NCBI GenBank assembly: GCA_019455245.1
Contig: JACFMR010000013.1
Coordinates: 1-64,000, forward strand
Source of the DNA: Opitutaceae bacterium
Lineage (GTDB): Bacteria; Verrucomicrobiota; Verrucomicrobiia; Opitutales; Opitutaceae
DNA length: 64,000 bases
Direction: 5' to 3'
Numbering within the stretch: position 1 is the first letter of the stretch; each line of letters starts with the position of its first letter. Shown here piece after piece: positions 8,778 through 20,151 of the stretch. The notes below the pieces were generated by a model. It did no database searches. It was not told the DNA's origin and saw only the letters and a program-made list of their open reading frames with translations. A program made the translations under genes and the position numbers.

Positions 8778-8962
8778 GCTGAATGTGGCGACTGGTCGTG
8801 CGTGTAAACAGGTGGCAGACCGGGCCATGCGATCACGCCCGGGGAGGAATGAAAATCGCATGGAGTGCCCGATCTGCCAAGCCAGGCAAGCCCGAACAGC
8901 CAAGACGGGCAACGCCATTTGCGCTATTCTTTCCTCCCGATCGTCCAACCCCGCGCCCTATC

Positions 8963-10018
8963 ATGTCACGCCCCACGCAATCCGTCGCCGCCCGCACCGA
9001 GGTGGAATCCGTGTTGCGTTGCGAGGCGGCCCGGCCGCAACCGCTGTTTCTGCCGGCCATTTACGAGCACAAGGCGTGGTTCATCGGCAGCACGCCCTCG
9101 GCCATCTCGCGCGATGCGGATCTGCTGGCCCGTGCGCTGCTGGCGGAGTTCGAGGCCGTCGGTCCCGATGCGCTCGTCGTGGGCGTGGACGTTTACAACC
9201 TCGAGGCCGAGGCGGTCGGGTGCGAGGTGACTTTCTACGAGGGCAACGACACCAGCATCCCCGGCATCACGCACGGCGATCACGGCATCCAGCCGGGGGA
9301 TGATCTGACGCAGGCGCCGCTGCCCAATCCGCTCCGCGACGGCCGCATGCCGGTCAACCTCATGGCGGCGCGCCAGGTGCGCCGGGAACTGGGCGACGAT
9401 TACTGGTTGCGCGGTGCGATTTCCGGGCCGTTCTCCCTGGCGGTCAACTTGGTGGGCGCGGAAACATTGTTCATGGCCTGCGTGGACGAGCCCGAGTGGG
9501 TGCACGGTCTGCTGGCCTACGCGAACCGCATCATCAAGCGCTTTGCCCAGGGCTACATCGACGCCGGCGCGGAGCTGGTTGTCTTCGATTCGCAGGCGTC
9601 GCCGGAACTGCTTTCGCCGGGCATGTTCGCGGAGTTCGTGCTGCCGGTCATGCAGGATTTGACGCAGTGGGCGGCCGGGCAGGGCGTGCGCGACCTGCCG
9701 CTGATCATCGGTGGCAACACCACGCCGATCGCGGAGCGGTTGATCGAGACCGGCTGCAACAACCTGCTGTGCGATTTCACGGCCGACTTTGAGCGCTGGG
9801 CCTCTCTGTGTCGCACGCACCGGCGCGCGCTGCGCCGCAACCTGGCGCCGCATTTGCTCGTCAACGGCACGCCGGAGGAAATTCATGCCGCCGCGCAGCG
9901 CGAGGTCGCGCGCGGCCGCGACCTGCCCGGTTTCATCATGGGCACCGCGGTGATCCCGTTCGGCACACCGTTGGCCAACATCCTCGCGGTCAAGCAGGCC
10001 TGCGCGGATGCGGCCTGA
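8963..10018 (+). CDS. Uroporphyrinogen decarboxylase-like (methyltransferase-type) protein
   Basis: A 351-residue protein of the UroD/MtaA fold. The start at 8963 (MSRPTQSVAAR) is preferred over the longer frame from 8783. The second half carries the family signature GGNTTPIAERLIETG. In corrinoid-dependent MtaA-type methyltransferases this motif normally reads H-x-C-G-N, with His and Cys binding zinc; here it is I-I-G-G-N, so those ligands are absent. The neighbours (MetF and a LigM-type demethylase) suggest a one-carbon role, but the chemistry is uncertain. True haem-pathway HemE function is unlikely given the divergent ends and the context. Confidence 0.7.
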   Translation: MSRPTQSVAARTEVESVLRCEAARPQPLFLPAIYEHKAWFIGSTPSAISRDADLLARALLAEFEAVGPDALVVGVDVYNLEAEAVGCEVTFYEGNDTSIPGITHGDHGIQPGDDLTQAPLPNPLRDGRMPVNLMAARQVRRELGDDYWLRGAISGPFSLAVNLVGAETLFMACVDEPEWVHGLLAYANRIIKRFAQGYIDAGAELVVFDSQASPELLSPGMFAEFVLPVMQDLTQWAAGQGVRDLPLIIGGNTTPIAERLIETGCNNLLCDFTADFERWASLCRTHRRALRRNLAPHLLVNGTPEEIHAAAQREVARGRDLPGFIMGTAVIPFGTPLANILAVKQACADAA

Positions 10019-10040
10019 AGTTCGCCACGCTTTTTATCCC

Positions 10041-11594
10041 ATGCCCACCTTTGCGGAAAAACTAACCGACCCCTCGCGCTTCGTCATCGGCGTCGAACTG
10101 GTGTCCACCCGCGGCACGACGGCGGATGTGCAGACGGCCAAGACGGTGGCGTTTGCGCGCGAGCTGGCCGGCTGTACGGACATCGACTGGGTGTCGATTA
10201 CCGACAACGCCGGCGGCAATCCCATGATGTCGCCGCAGGCGCTGGGCCGGCCGTTGCGCGATGCGGGCACCGAGACGGTGATTCATCTTTCCTGCAAGGA
10301 TTTCAACCGCAACGGACTCGAAAGCCAGGCGTGGCAACTCGCCGAAGAAGGCTTCCACAATATTCTCACCCTCAGCGGCGATTACTCCGGCACGGGCGTC
10401 AACGGCGGCGCCAAACCGGTTTTCGACATCGACGCCATCGGCCTGCTGACGCTGCTCGGCCGGATGAACGCGGGGTTGGACATCACGCGGCCGGCCGCGA
10501 AGAAGCCCGCGCATCTGGCCCCCACGCAGTTTTTTCCCGGTGCGGTCGTCACCAATTTCAAGCTGCACGAAAACGAGGTCGTGCCGCAGCTGCTCAAACT
10601 GGAAAAGAAGATCGAGGCGGGCGCGCGTTTCATCATCAACCAGATCGGCTACGATTCGCGCAAGATCCACGAGCTCGCCCTGTGGCTGCGGCAGCGCGGC
10701 CACGGCCAGGTGCCGCTGATCGGCAACGTCTATGTGCTCAACCCCGGCGTGGCCCGCGTTTTTCAGGCGCAGCGCATTCCCGGGGTCGTGGTCTCGGATC
10801 AGCTGGCCGACCTGTGCGCCGCGCAGGCATCAAGTCCCGACCGCGGCAAGGCGTATTTCCTCGAGCTCGCGGCCAAGCAGGTCGCGATCTACCGCGGACT
10901 CGGTTATCGCGGGGCCTACCTCGGCGGCGTGCATGCGCTGGCCGACGTGCAGCGCGTGCTGGAGATCGAGCGCGGCTTCGGGCCGGACGACTGGAAGCAG
11001 TTTGCGCGGGAGATCCGCTATTCGCGGCCCGGCGAGTGGTTCTTTTATCACGAGGATGCGGCCACCGGGCTGGCCGACGGCGCGCGGCCGGTTGACTTCG
11101 GGCCGCCGAATGCCCGCAACATCACCTACGCGTATCGGTTTTCCAAATTCACGCATGACCTGATGTTCACCCCGGGCAAGGGCCTGTGGAATCTCGGCGA
11201 AAAGCTCTGCCGCGGCGCCAAGGACACGATGCAGGGGCCGCCGGGCATGCACGCCGTCGAACACCTCGGCAAGAGCCTCATGTTCGGCTGCAAGGATTGC
11301 GGCGACTGTTCGCTGCCCGACATCGCGTTTCTCTGTCCCGAGTCGTCCTGTGCCAAGAACCAGCGCAACGGTCCCTGCGGTGGCACGCGTGACGGCAAGT
11401 GCGAGGTCGAGGACTTCGAGTGCATCTGGTCGCGCGCCTACGACCGCCTCAAGCACGAGGGCCGGGCGCAGGAGCTGCTGGCCCACGTGCCTGTGATGCA
11501 GGATCAAAGCCTGCGCGGCACCTCCAGCTGGGCCAACACCTGGCTGGGGCGCGATCACCTGGCGAAAAAAACCGCCAAGCCCACGAGACCATAA
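10041..11594 (+). CDS. metF: Methylenetetrahydrofolate reductase with Cys-rich C-terminal domain
   Basis: A 517-residue two-domain protein. Residues about 10-310 form the MetF barrel (VIGVELVSTRG, DWVSITDN, IHLSCKDFNRNGLE, NILTLSGDY, GARFIINQIGYD), which interconverts methylene- and methyl-tetrahydrofolate with FAD. The C-terminal part carries a Cys-rich motif, FGCKDCGDCSLPD...CPESSCAKNQRNGPCGG, typical of the MTHFR C-terminal domain found in many anaerobe-type enzymes and likely to bind metal or an Fe-S cluster. The start at 10041 (MPTFAEKL) is preferred; an ATG at 10008 would overlap the UroD-like gene. It lies 22 bases downstream of that gene, in the same operon. Confidence 0.88.
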   Translation: MPTFAEKLTDPSRFVIGVELVSTRGTTADVQTAKTVAFARELAGCTDIDWVSITDNAGGNPMMSPQALGRPLRDAGTETVIHLSCKDFNRNGLESQAWQLAEEGFHNILTLSGDYSGTGVNGGAKPVFDIDAIGLLTLLGRMNAGLDITRPAAKKPAHLAPTQFFPGAVVTNFKLHENEVVPQLLKLEKKIEAGARFIINQIGYDSRKIHELALWLRQRGHGQVPLIGNVYVLNPGVARVFQAQRIPGVVVSDQLADLCAAQASSPDRGKAYFLELAAKQVAIYRGLGYRGAYLGGVHALADVQRVLEIERGFGPDDWKQFAREIRYSRPGEWFFYHEDAATGLADGARPVDFGPPNARNITYAYRFSKFTHDLMFTPGKGLWNLGEKLCRGAKDTMQGPPGMHAVEHLGKSLMFGCKDCGDCSLPDIAFLCPESSCAKNQRNGPCGGTRDGKCEVEDFECIWSRAYDRLKHEGRAQELLAHVPVMQDQSLRGTSSWANTWLGRDHLAKKTAKPTRP

Positions 11595-11598
11595 TCAC

Positions 11599-11657
11599 GG
11601 TAGGGACGTGCAGCCTGTCCGTCCGCCGCTCGGCGGGCCCAGCGGTCCCGCCCTACC
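11599..11657. repeat. REP pair between metF and the LigM-type gene
   Basis: A 59-base palindromic element begins with GGTAGGG and ends with CCCTACC, with inner inverted arms. Its last 28 bases (11630-11657) are identical to the end of the element inside gcvP at 17665-17728, so both belong to one REP family. Confidence 0.8.
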
Positions 11658-11696
11658 TTTCAAACCGTCCGTTTTCATCCAAATCCGAATCCAACT

Positions 11697-13043
11697 ATGA
11701 GCACACCAACCCCCACCAACCTAGAAGCCAAACTCCAGCAATTCGGCGGCAACGCCGTCGAGCTGCTGCGCCACGCCCCCGTCGGCGGCTACCAGTTCCC
11801 GGACAAGCCGGAGTATTCCAACTGGCGCGACGAACAGGCCGCCTGGCAGAACACCGTCGTGTTCTTCGACCAGTCCTTCCACATGAAGGACGTCTATTTC
11901 GAAGGCCCGGACGTCATGCGCCTGCTTTCCGACGTGGCCGTCAACACGATGAAGAATTTCGGCCCCAACAAGGCCAAGCAGATCGTCACCTGCAACCACG
12001 ACGGCCATGTCATCGGCGACGCCATCCTCTTCGGCCATGCCGAAAACAAGGTCAGCGTGGTCGGCCGTCCCTCCGTCCCGAACTGGATCGAATACAACGC
12101 GATCAAGGGCGGTTACAACGTGAAGGTCACGCGTGACGAGCGCACCGTCGCCAACCAGGGCCGCCGCCTCATCTACCGTTACCAGATCCAGGGCCCCAAC
12201 GCGCTCGACCTCATCAAGGCCGTGCACGAGGGCGAGTTCCCCGAGATTCCGTTCTTCAACCTCGGCGACCTCAAGATCGCCGGCCGCCGCGTCCGCGCGC
12301 TCAACCACAGCATGTCGCGCATGGGCGGACTCGAGTTGCACGGTCCGTCCGAGGACGGCGAAGTCGTGCGCGCGGCCATTCTCAAGGCCGGCGAGAAGTT
12401 CGGTCTCGTGCAGGGCGGCGCCCGCTCCTACTCGACCGTTTCGCCGGAGAGCGGCTGGATTCCCTCGCCGATGCCCGCCATCTGGACCGAGAAGCTCAAG
12501 GCCTACCGCGAATGGCTCCCGGCCGACGGTTTCGAGGCCAACGCTTCGCTCGGCGGCAGCTTCGCCTCGTCCAACATCGCGGATTACTACCAGACCCCGT
12601 GGGATCTCGGCTACGGCCGCCACGTGAAGTTTGACCACGATTTCATCGGCCGCGAGGCGCTCGAGAAACTCGCCACCCAGCCTCACCGCCGCAAGGTCTG
12701 GCTGCGCTGGAACAAGGAGGACTCGCTGAAGATCTTCGCCAGCCAGTTCGGCGAAGGCGAGCGCTACAAATACATGGAGATGCCCAACGCCTACTACGCC
12801 ATCCTGCCCTTCGACAAGGTGCTGGCCGGCGGCAAGCTCGTTGGTCTCTCCACCTACACGGTCTACACCGTCAACGTGAAGGGCTGGTTCTCGCTGGCCA
12901 TGCTCGATGAGAGCATCGCCGACGGCTCCGAGGTCACGCTCGTTTGGGGCGAGGAAAACGGCGGTTCGCCGCGTCCCGTCGTCGAACGCCACGCTCAGAC
13001 CGAGGTGCGCTGCACGGTTTCCTACAACCGGCTCAACCAGTAA
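11697..13043 (+). CDS. ligM: LigM-type tetrahydrofolate-dependent O-demethylase (GcvT family)
   Basis: A 448-residue GcvT-fold protein. Its full length, its start (NLEAKLQQFGGNAVELLR, then SNWRDEQAAWQN) and its core (SGWIPSPMPAI, KLKAYREWLP, GGSFASSNIADYY, VKFDHDFIGREALE, LVWGEENGG) closely resemble the Sphingobium vanillate/3-O-methylgallate O-demethylase LigM as I remember it. LigM moves a methyl group from an aryl methyl ether to tetrahydrofolate. An adjacent metF, which would recycle methyl-THF, also occurs beside ligM in Sphingobium and supports the role. Alternatives are a DmdA-like or other aminomethyltransferase. The exact substrate is unknown. A REP pair lies just upstream. Confidence 0.8.
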   Translation: MSTPTPTNLEAKLQQFGGNAVELLRHAPVGGYQFPDKPEYSNWRDEQAAWQNTVVFFDQSFHMKDVYFEGPDVMRLLSDVAVNTMKNFGPNKAKQIVTCNHDGHVIGDAILFGHAENKVSVVGRPSVPNWIEYNAIKGGYNVKVTRDERTVANQGRRLIYRYQIQGPNALDLIKAVHEGEFPEIPFFNLGDLKIAGRRVRALNHSMSRMGGLELHGPSEDGEVVRAAILKAGEKFGLVQGGARSYSTVSPESGWIPSPMPAIWTEKLKAYREWLPADGFEANASLGGSFASSNIADYYQTPWDLGYGRHVKFDHDFIGREALEKLATQPHRRKVWLRWNKEDSLKIFASQFGEGERYKYMEMPNAYYAILPFDKVLAGGKLVGLSTYTVYTVNVKGWFSLAMLDESIADGSEVTLVWGEENGGSPRPVVERHAQTEVRCTVSYNRLNQ

Positions 13044-13214
13044 GGCGGAACGCAAAATGCGCCCCTCGGGCTTTTCCCCGTAAGGGCGCAGCTTGTCTGC
13101 GCCCGTTTCCGTTCGGACCCGCGCACCGGGCATTTGCCGTTGCGCGGGTTCAACGTCTTGCTGCCCTGCTGCAATCATCGCTCGGCAAAGCCGCAACCAA
13201 ACCGGGGATGGCTT

Positions 13215-13420
13215 GGCTACATAAGGCTCAAAAAGCGCACAAGGATCAGAGTTTGCGCAGTTGATTGGTTGGGGAGTCCTCGTGGTTTTTATCGCTATTC
13301 CCGTGCCAGAAAGAACGATGGGCAGCACAGGGATGTATCGCACACCGTGGCGCAGGGACGCTGAATTTGGGTCTCGTTTATGATCTTCCTGATCCGTGCC
13401 TTCTGAGCCTTATGTGGCCA
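13215..13420. repeat. Inverted-arm element in a 425-base intergenic region
   Basis: Left arm 13215-13250 and right arm 13384-13420 match as reverse complements around ACATAAGGCTCA and GGATCAG with a few differences, about 135 bases apart. A GGGCGCA/TGCGCCC hairpin lies at 13084-13104 and may end transcription of the ligM-like gene. Nothing coding was seen in 13044-13468. Confidence 0.6.
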
Positions 13421-13468
13421 GACGGATTTCCTCGTGAAAGGTGGGGATTCTTGCTGCCCTGACGTCCG

Positions 13469-14086
13469 ATGCCGATCAGTCGCAAACGCCTCTTTCATCA
13501 CGCCCCGCCCGCGCCCGCGACGATCTACGTGCGGCCGGGCTACAATCGCGTGCTGGCCGAGCAATTCGAGGGGCTCAAGCGCAAGCGCGTCGAGCTGGTG
13601 AAGGACAAGGTCGAGGCGCACAGCCAGGGCGATCTGCGCGAGAACTTCGGCTTCAAGGCAGCCAAGGAGGCGATCCGCGCCGTCGACCGCAAGATGACCG
13701 CGCTCGACCGCTTCGTCGCGCGCAACACCTTCATCGAGGTCGATCCCGCCACGTGGCTCACCAAGCCAACGACCACCCTGCAACTCGGCCACGTGACCGC
13801 GATTGAGAAGCAGGACGTGGCGACCAAGCGAACGCACCGGTTCACGTTTCTCGTGACCACGCACGGCGAGACGGCGGTCGACGAGGAGTCGGGCATCGAA
13901 TGTCTGCCGCACAATTCCCCGCTGGCCAAGGTGGTGCTGGGCTTCGCGGCCGGGGCGCAGACCCAAGTGAGGCTCCCCGCCGGCGAATCGATCCTGACGG
14001 TGCGCTCCATCCGCAACCCGACCCAGGCCGAACTCGACCGCTTGCTGTCGGAGATCAAGCCGCCGGAGATTGAAGAGGACGAGTGA
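13469..14086 (+). CDS. GreA/GreB-family transcription elongation factor-like protein
   Basis: A 205-residue protein with the two-part Gre layout. The N-terminal coiled-coil hairpin (about residues 30-85) contains QGDLRENFGFKAAKEA, the counterpart of the GreA tip motif GDLSENAEY with its acidic Asp and Glu retained. The C-terminal FKBP-like part carries SPLAKVVLGFAAGAQTQV, matching the family SPLGxALLGxxxGD pattern. Such proteins rescue backtracked RNA polymerase through the secondary channel. It is somewhat longer than typical GreA (about 158 residues), with extra N- and C-terminal segments. Monocistronic. Confidence 0.75.
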   Translation: MPISRKRLFHHAPPAPATIYVRPGYNRVLAEQFEGLKRKRVELVKDKVEAHSQGDLRENFGFKAAKEAIRAVDRKMTALDRFVARNTFIEVDPATWLTKPTTTLQLGHVTAIEKQDVATKRTHRFTFLVTTHGETAVDEESGIECLPHNSPLAKVVLGFAAGAQTQVRLPAGESILTVRSIRNPTQAELDRLLSEIKPPEIEEDE

Positions 14087-14182
14087 ACGCGTTGGCCGCG
14101 TGACCAGTCATAAGGAGGCGCCGTTTTCGCCGCGGATGAATCAACCTTCGCCAAACCTACGGCTGGCAGGCACGGATGGACG

Positions 14183-14728
14183 CGGATTCGCACAGATACG
14201 AACCCAACCCTCCAAACCATTTGGGAACGCTGATCTGCGCTCATCTGCACTAATCCCAATCAGCGTTTATTAGCGTAGATCAGCGTTCCAAGGACAAACC
14301 GGGCGCGGATAAACCGCGCCCCTACGAGATCGGACTTGTAGGGGCGCAGCTCGACTGCGCCCGAATCCGTGCCTTTCCGCGGTTAACCACCGATCAGAAC
14401 TGCCGCTCGAATGCCGCGAAGAGCTGGTCCAGTTGATCGGGTGAGAGGGAAAGCGCAGTTTTTACCACAGATGAACACGGATTCGCACAGATACGAACCC
14501 AACCCTCCAAACCATTTGGGAACGCTAATATGCGCTCATCTGCACTAATCCCAATCAGCGTTTATTAGCGTAGATCGGCGTTCCAAGGACAAACCGGGCG
14601 CGGATAAACCGCGCCCCTACGCGATCGGATATGTAGGGGCGCAGCTCAACTGCGCCCGAATCCATGCCTTTCCGCGGTTAACCCCCGATCAGAACTGCCG
14701 CTCGAATTCGGCGAAAAGTTGGTCCAGT
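14183..14728. repeat. Two tandem copies of a 295-base repeat unit
   Basis: Copy A (14183 to about 14433) and copy B (14478 to about 14728) are offset by exactly 295 bases and nearly identical in the intergenic part. Each holds a segment with arms GGAACGCTGATCT/AGATCAGCGTTCC (14224-14236, 14277-14289 in copy A; degenerate in B), a GGGCGCGG...CCGCGCCC hairpin, a TAGGGGCGCAG...CTGCGCCC hairpin, and then the 3' end of a uroD-like gene. Apart from the relic at 14394-14463, the 602-base region 14087-14688 holds no gene. Confidence 0.85.
14394..14463 (-). pseudogene. 3' relic of a lost uroD-like paralog
   Basis: Read on the minus strand, these bases encode LSLSPDQLDQLFAAFERQF and a stop, matching SLPPAQLDQLFAEFERQF at the end of the intact gene 14689-15807. 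The rest of the gene is missing, and unrelated repeat sequence begins upstream. The relic differs from the intact gene more than the adjoining repeats differ from each other. This fits two diverged paralogs once sitting in tandem, one of which was deleted by recombination between the repeats. Confidence 0.75.
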
Positions 14729-15807
14729 TGCGCGGGTGGGAGCGAGGTAGAGGCAAAATAGCACACGCCCTCCGGCTTCAGTTCCCGGCTCAACGCGAGG
14801 ACCTCCTCGGCCGGGCACACGATCTGCACCGACTTGCCTGCGGCCTGGATCTTGCGGTACATGTCGACCCACGGCAGGGCGCTCGGCGTGCCACCCCCGG
14901 GGACATACTGGATGGCCTGGATCGAGGGCACGGACAGGAGCGCGTCCAGATGCTTCACGGCACCCGGGCCGTCGACGTGGAACACGCACCGGTTGAGCGT
15001 GGCTGACTGCCGGGCGATGTCTGGCAGGAAGAGACGTTCGAAATCCTCCTGCCCGATCATGTAGTTGAAATCGCACTCCAGCGGCGTGTGGGGCAGGCCG
15101 GACCACGTCATGGTGTGGTGGGTGACACCGACCCCTGCCGCGAGGGCAAGGTCGAACAGCTGGCGCGTTGTCTCCCGCCAGGTCGGATAGATCGCCTCGA
15201 CGGCGGCGAGGATTTTCTCGGGCTGGTCGACGACATCCAGGCAGAGTTCGGTGGAGCCGCGCAGGTTGAGCAGGATGTCGGCCGAGCTGCCGAGATTGGG
15301 CGTCTGAAAAAGAATTTTCCCTTGGCCGTGTGCGGCCACCAGCTGGCTGAAACGTACGATCTTTGCCCACCAGGGATTGTCCGGATCAAGGCGCCAATCG
15401 GGTGCGTTACTCCAGTCGTCGTTGATGTAGGCATGAGTCCAGGTCGTATCGGCGCCGAACTCGACTTTGCCCCCGAAAACGCCCGACAGGACTACGGGCC
15501 CGAAGTCGGGCCGGACCATGGGCAGGGTATCGCCCACCCGGTGCGTCTGTTGCAAATCCGTCAGCTTCGCCTCAAGCCACGCCTCGGGTGAGTCCAGCAG
15601 TTCGAGCCGCTTGGTGATGGGGCGCGCGGGGTTCGCATTGGCCGCGCAGATGAAGACCGGGCGATCCAGACAGGCTTGGTTCCACCAGGCGTCGAACCGC
15701 CGGCAGATCATCGGAAAATCCGGGCAATACTCCAGCGGCTGACTGGCGATGGACTGAAGCGTGGCCGCGTAGCGGTCCAGTTCAGGGCTGGCGGGTGTGG
15801 CGGGCAT
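14689..15807 (-). CDS. Uroporphyrinogen decarboxylase family protein
   Basis: A 372-residue UroD-fold protein. The start at 15807 (MPATPASPELDRY) is preferred over 15885, whose extra 26 residues look out of frame. Visible family parts include FDAWWNQACLDRPV near the N-terminus, FQTPNLGSSADILLNLRG, HHTMTWSGLPHTPLECDFNYMIG and HVDGPGAVKHLDALLSV. Such stand-alone UroD-like proteins are common in Verrucomicrobiota and their substrates are mostly unknown; a methyl-transfer role is possible but not shown. It is unlike the gene at 8963 beyond the fold. A relic of a close paralog lies just downstream. Confidence 0.75.
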   Translation of the reverse strand: MPATPASPELDRYAATLQSIASQPLEYCPDFPMICRRFDAWWNQACLDRPVFICAANANPARPITKRLELLDSPEAWLEAKLTDLQQTHRVGDTLPMVRPDFGPVVLSGVFGGKVEFGADTTWTHAYINDDWSNAPDWRLDPDNPWWAKIVRFSQLVAAHGQGKILFQTPNLGSSADILLNLRGSTELCLDVVDQPEKILAAVEAIYPTWRETTRQLFDLALAAGVGVTHHTMTWSGLPHTPLECDFNYMIGQEDFERLFLPDIARQSATLNRCVFHVDGPGAVKHLDALLSVPSIQAIQYVPGGGTPSALPWVDMYRKIQAAGKSVQIVCPAEEVLALSRELKPEGVCYFASTSLPPAQLDQLFAEFERQF

Positions 15808-16043
15808 GCGTAGGGAAAATTCGGATTCCGGGGCAGACTTGGTACTGGGTCTGCTCAAGACGAGCCGGAACCGGAAAACAGACACCGGAATCGATCCTGA
15901 TAATACGCAGTATCAGCTATCCACTAATCAAAATCAGCGAAGTTCACCCGCCCCAGGCGGCGCCAAAGGCGACCAGGGATGAGTGCAGCTTACCCGCCTC
16001 TGGCAGCGCCGTAGGCGACCAGGGATAAGCATTCGAAAATCAA

Positions 16044-16110
16044 ACCGGGCGCGGATAAACCGCGCCCCTACGAGATCAGCCACGTAGGGGCGCAGTTCAA
16101 CTGCGCCCGA
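16044..16110. repeat. Paired hairpin repeat in the 15808-16150 intergenic region
   Basis: A third copy of the paired hairpins GGGCGCGG...CCGCGCCCC and GTAGGGGCGCAG...CTGCGCCC also found within both copies of the 295-base repeat. The rest of this 343-base gap holds two partial copies of GGCGACCAGGGAT (near 15966 and 16013) and no gene. Confidence 0.75.
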
Positions 16111-16150
16111 ATTTCGTGCAATTCGTGGTTAAGAACAATTCGCGTTCAGA

Positions 16151-19078
<2,928 letters not shown>

Positions 19079-19189
19079 GAAGAGGCAAGCTAGGCCGGCC
19101 CGCTGGCGGCGCAATCGTGATTTGGGCGGACCGGCCCAATTAAGGGTTTGTTTTCCGGAGGATGGTGCGGCTTATCCCGGCGTCGTGTG

Positions 19190-19253
19190 CAGGAGCTGGC
19201 TTGCAGGCTTTTGGCACCCCGACAAAGTCCTCATCGCCTGCCAGCAGGCTCCT
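19190..19253. repeat. Degenerate TGCAGGAGC inverted repeat before nth
   Basis: Arms GGAGCTGGCTTGCAGGC (from 19192) and GCCTGCCAGCAGGCTCC (from 19236) are near-complements and resemble the element at 5686-5784. The right arm ends three bases before the nth ATG, so the element may supply part of its 5' leader. Confidence 0.6.
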
Positions 19254-19255
19254 CC

Positions 19256-19927
19256 ATGGAAAACTCGAAACCCTATTGCACCCGCGCCGGGCGCGCCGCT
19301 TTCATCGACCGGCGGCTGGCCGAGCTCTACCCGGAAACCCCGGTGCCGCTCGACCACAAGGATGCCTACACGCTGCTGATCGCGGTGCTGTTGTCGGCGC
19401 AATGCACGGACAAACGCGTGAACGAGGTGACGCCGCACCTGTGGGCCGTGGCGGACAATCCGGCGGCGATGGCCAAGGTGCCCGTGGCGAAAATTCAGGA
19501 GATCATCCGGCCATGCGGGCTGTCGCCGCAAAAGGCGAAGGCGATCGCGGGGTTGTCGCGGTTGTTGATGGACAACCACGGCGGTGCGGTGCCGCGGACA
19601 TTTGCGGAACTGGAGGCGTTGCCGGGGGTGGGCCACAAGACCGCCTCGGTGGTCATGGCGCAGGCGTTTGGGGTGCCGGCGTTCCCGGTCGACACGCACA
19701 TCCACCGGCTGGCGCAGCGGTGGAAGCTGACCAACGGCCGCAGCGTGGAGCAGACCGAGGCCGATCTGAAAAAGCTGTTCCCGCGCGAACACTGGAACGC
19801 GCTGCACCTGCGGATCATCTTCTACGGCCGTGAACATTGCACGGCGCGCGGCTGCGACGGCACGGTGTGCGAGATCTGCCGCACGGTCGCGCCGGAGCGC
19901 AAGCGTGCGGTGAAGACGCGGAAGTAA
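19256..19927 (+). CDS. nth: Endonuclease III
   Basis: A 223-residue base-excision-repair DNA glycosylase/AP lyase that removes oxidised pyrimidines. The start at 19256 (MENSKPYC) is preferred over 19148. The helix-hairpin-helix LPGVGHKTA contains the catalytic Lys128; the catalytic Asp146 is in FPVDTHIHR. The C-terminal Cys cluster is Cys195, 200, 205 and 208 (C-x4-C-x4-C-x2-C), whereas E. coli Nth uses C-x6-C-x2-C-x5-C, so the Fe-S loop is unusual. Monocistronic. Confidence 0.92.
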   Translation: MENSKPYCTRAGRAAFIDRRLAELYPETPVPLDHKDAYTLLIAVLLSAQCTDKRVNEVTPHLWAVADNPAAMAKVPVAKIQEIIRPCGLSPQKAKAIAGLSRLLMDNHGGAVPRTFAELEALPGVGHKTASVVMAQAFGVPAFPVDTHIHRLAQRWKLTNGRSVEQTEADLKKLFPREHWNALHLRIIFYGREHCTARGCDGTVCEICRTVAPERKRAVKTRK

Positions 19928-20055
19928 GATGGGATTTAAATGTGGAAATCAGGAAAGCTGGAAAATGCCGGGGTGGGATTTCCGGAGTTTATGAGTTCCA
20001 GAATAAATCTGGAGACTTGAAAGTTTGGGTGAGTTTGATGCCCAAATTTGGGCAC

Positions 20056-20083
20056 AAAAAAGGCGGGGTTCGGAGACCCCGCC
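20056..20083 (-). terminator. Intrinsic terminator for the PhyH gene
   Basis: On the minus strand, GGCGGGGT (20083-20076) pairs with ACCCCGCC (20069-20062) across a 6-base loop and is followed by six T residues (20061-20056). It lies about 70 bases after the stop at 20152. The flank GCCCTACAATTG resembles REP tails, so a repeat may serve as the terminator. Confidence 0.8.
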
Positions 20084-20151
20084 CTACAATTGCCGATGGA
20101 TTGGTTGCCTGATTTGCAGCTTTCCACATTTAATCAGGACCGTAGCCCAAA

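Noticed and set aside
14183..16110. CRISPR array in the repeat-rich region
   Set aside because: Repeats are few, long and palindromic with irregular spacing, and no cas gene is nearby.
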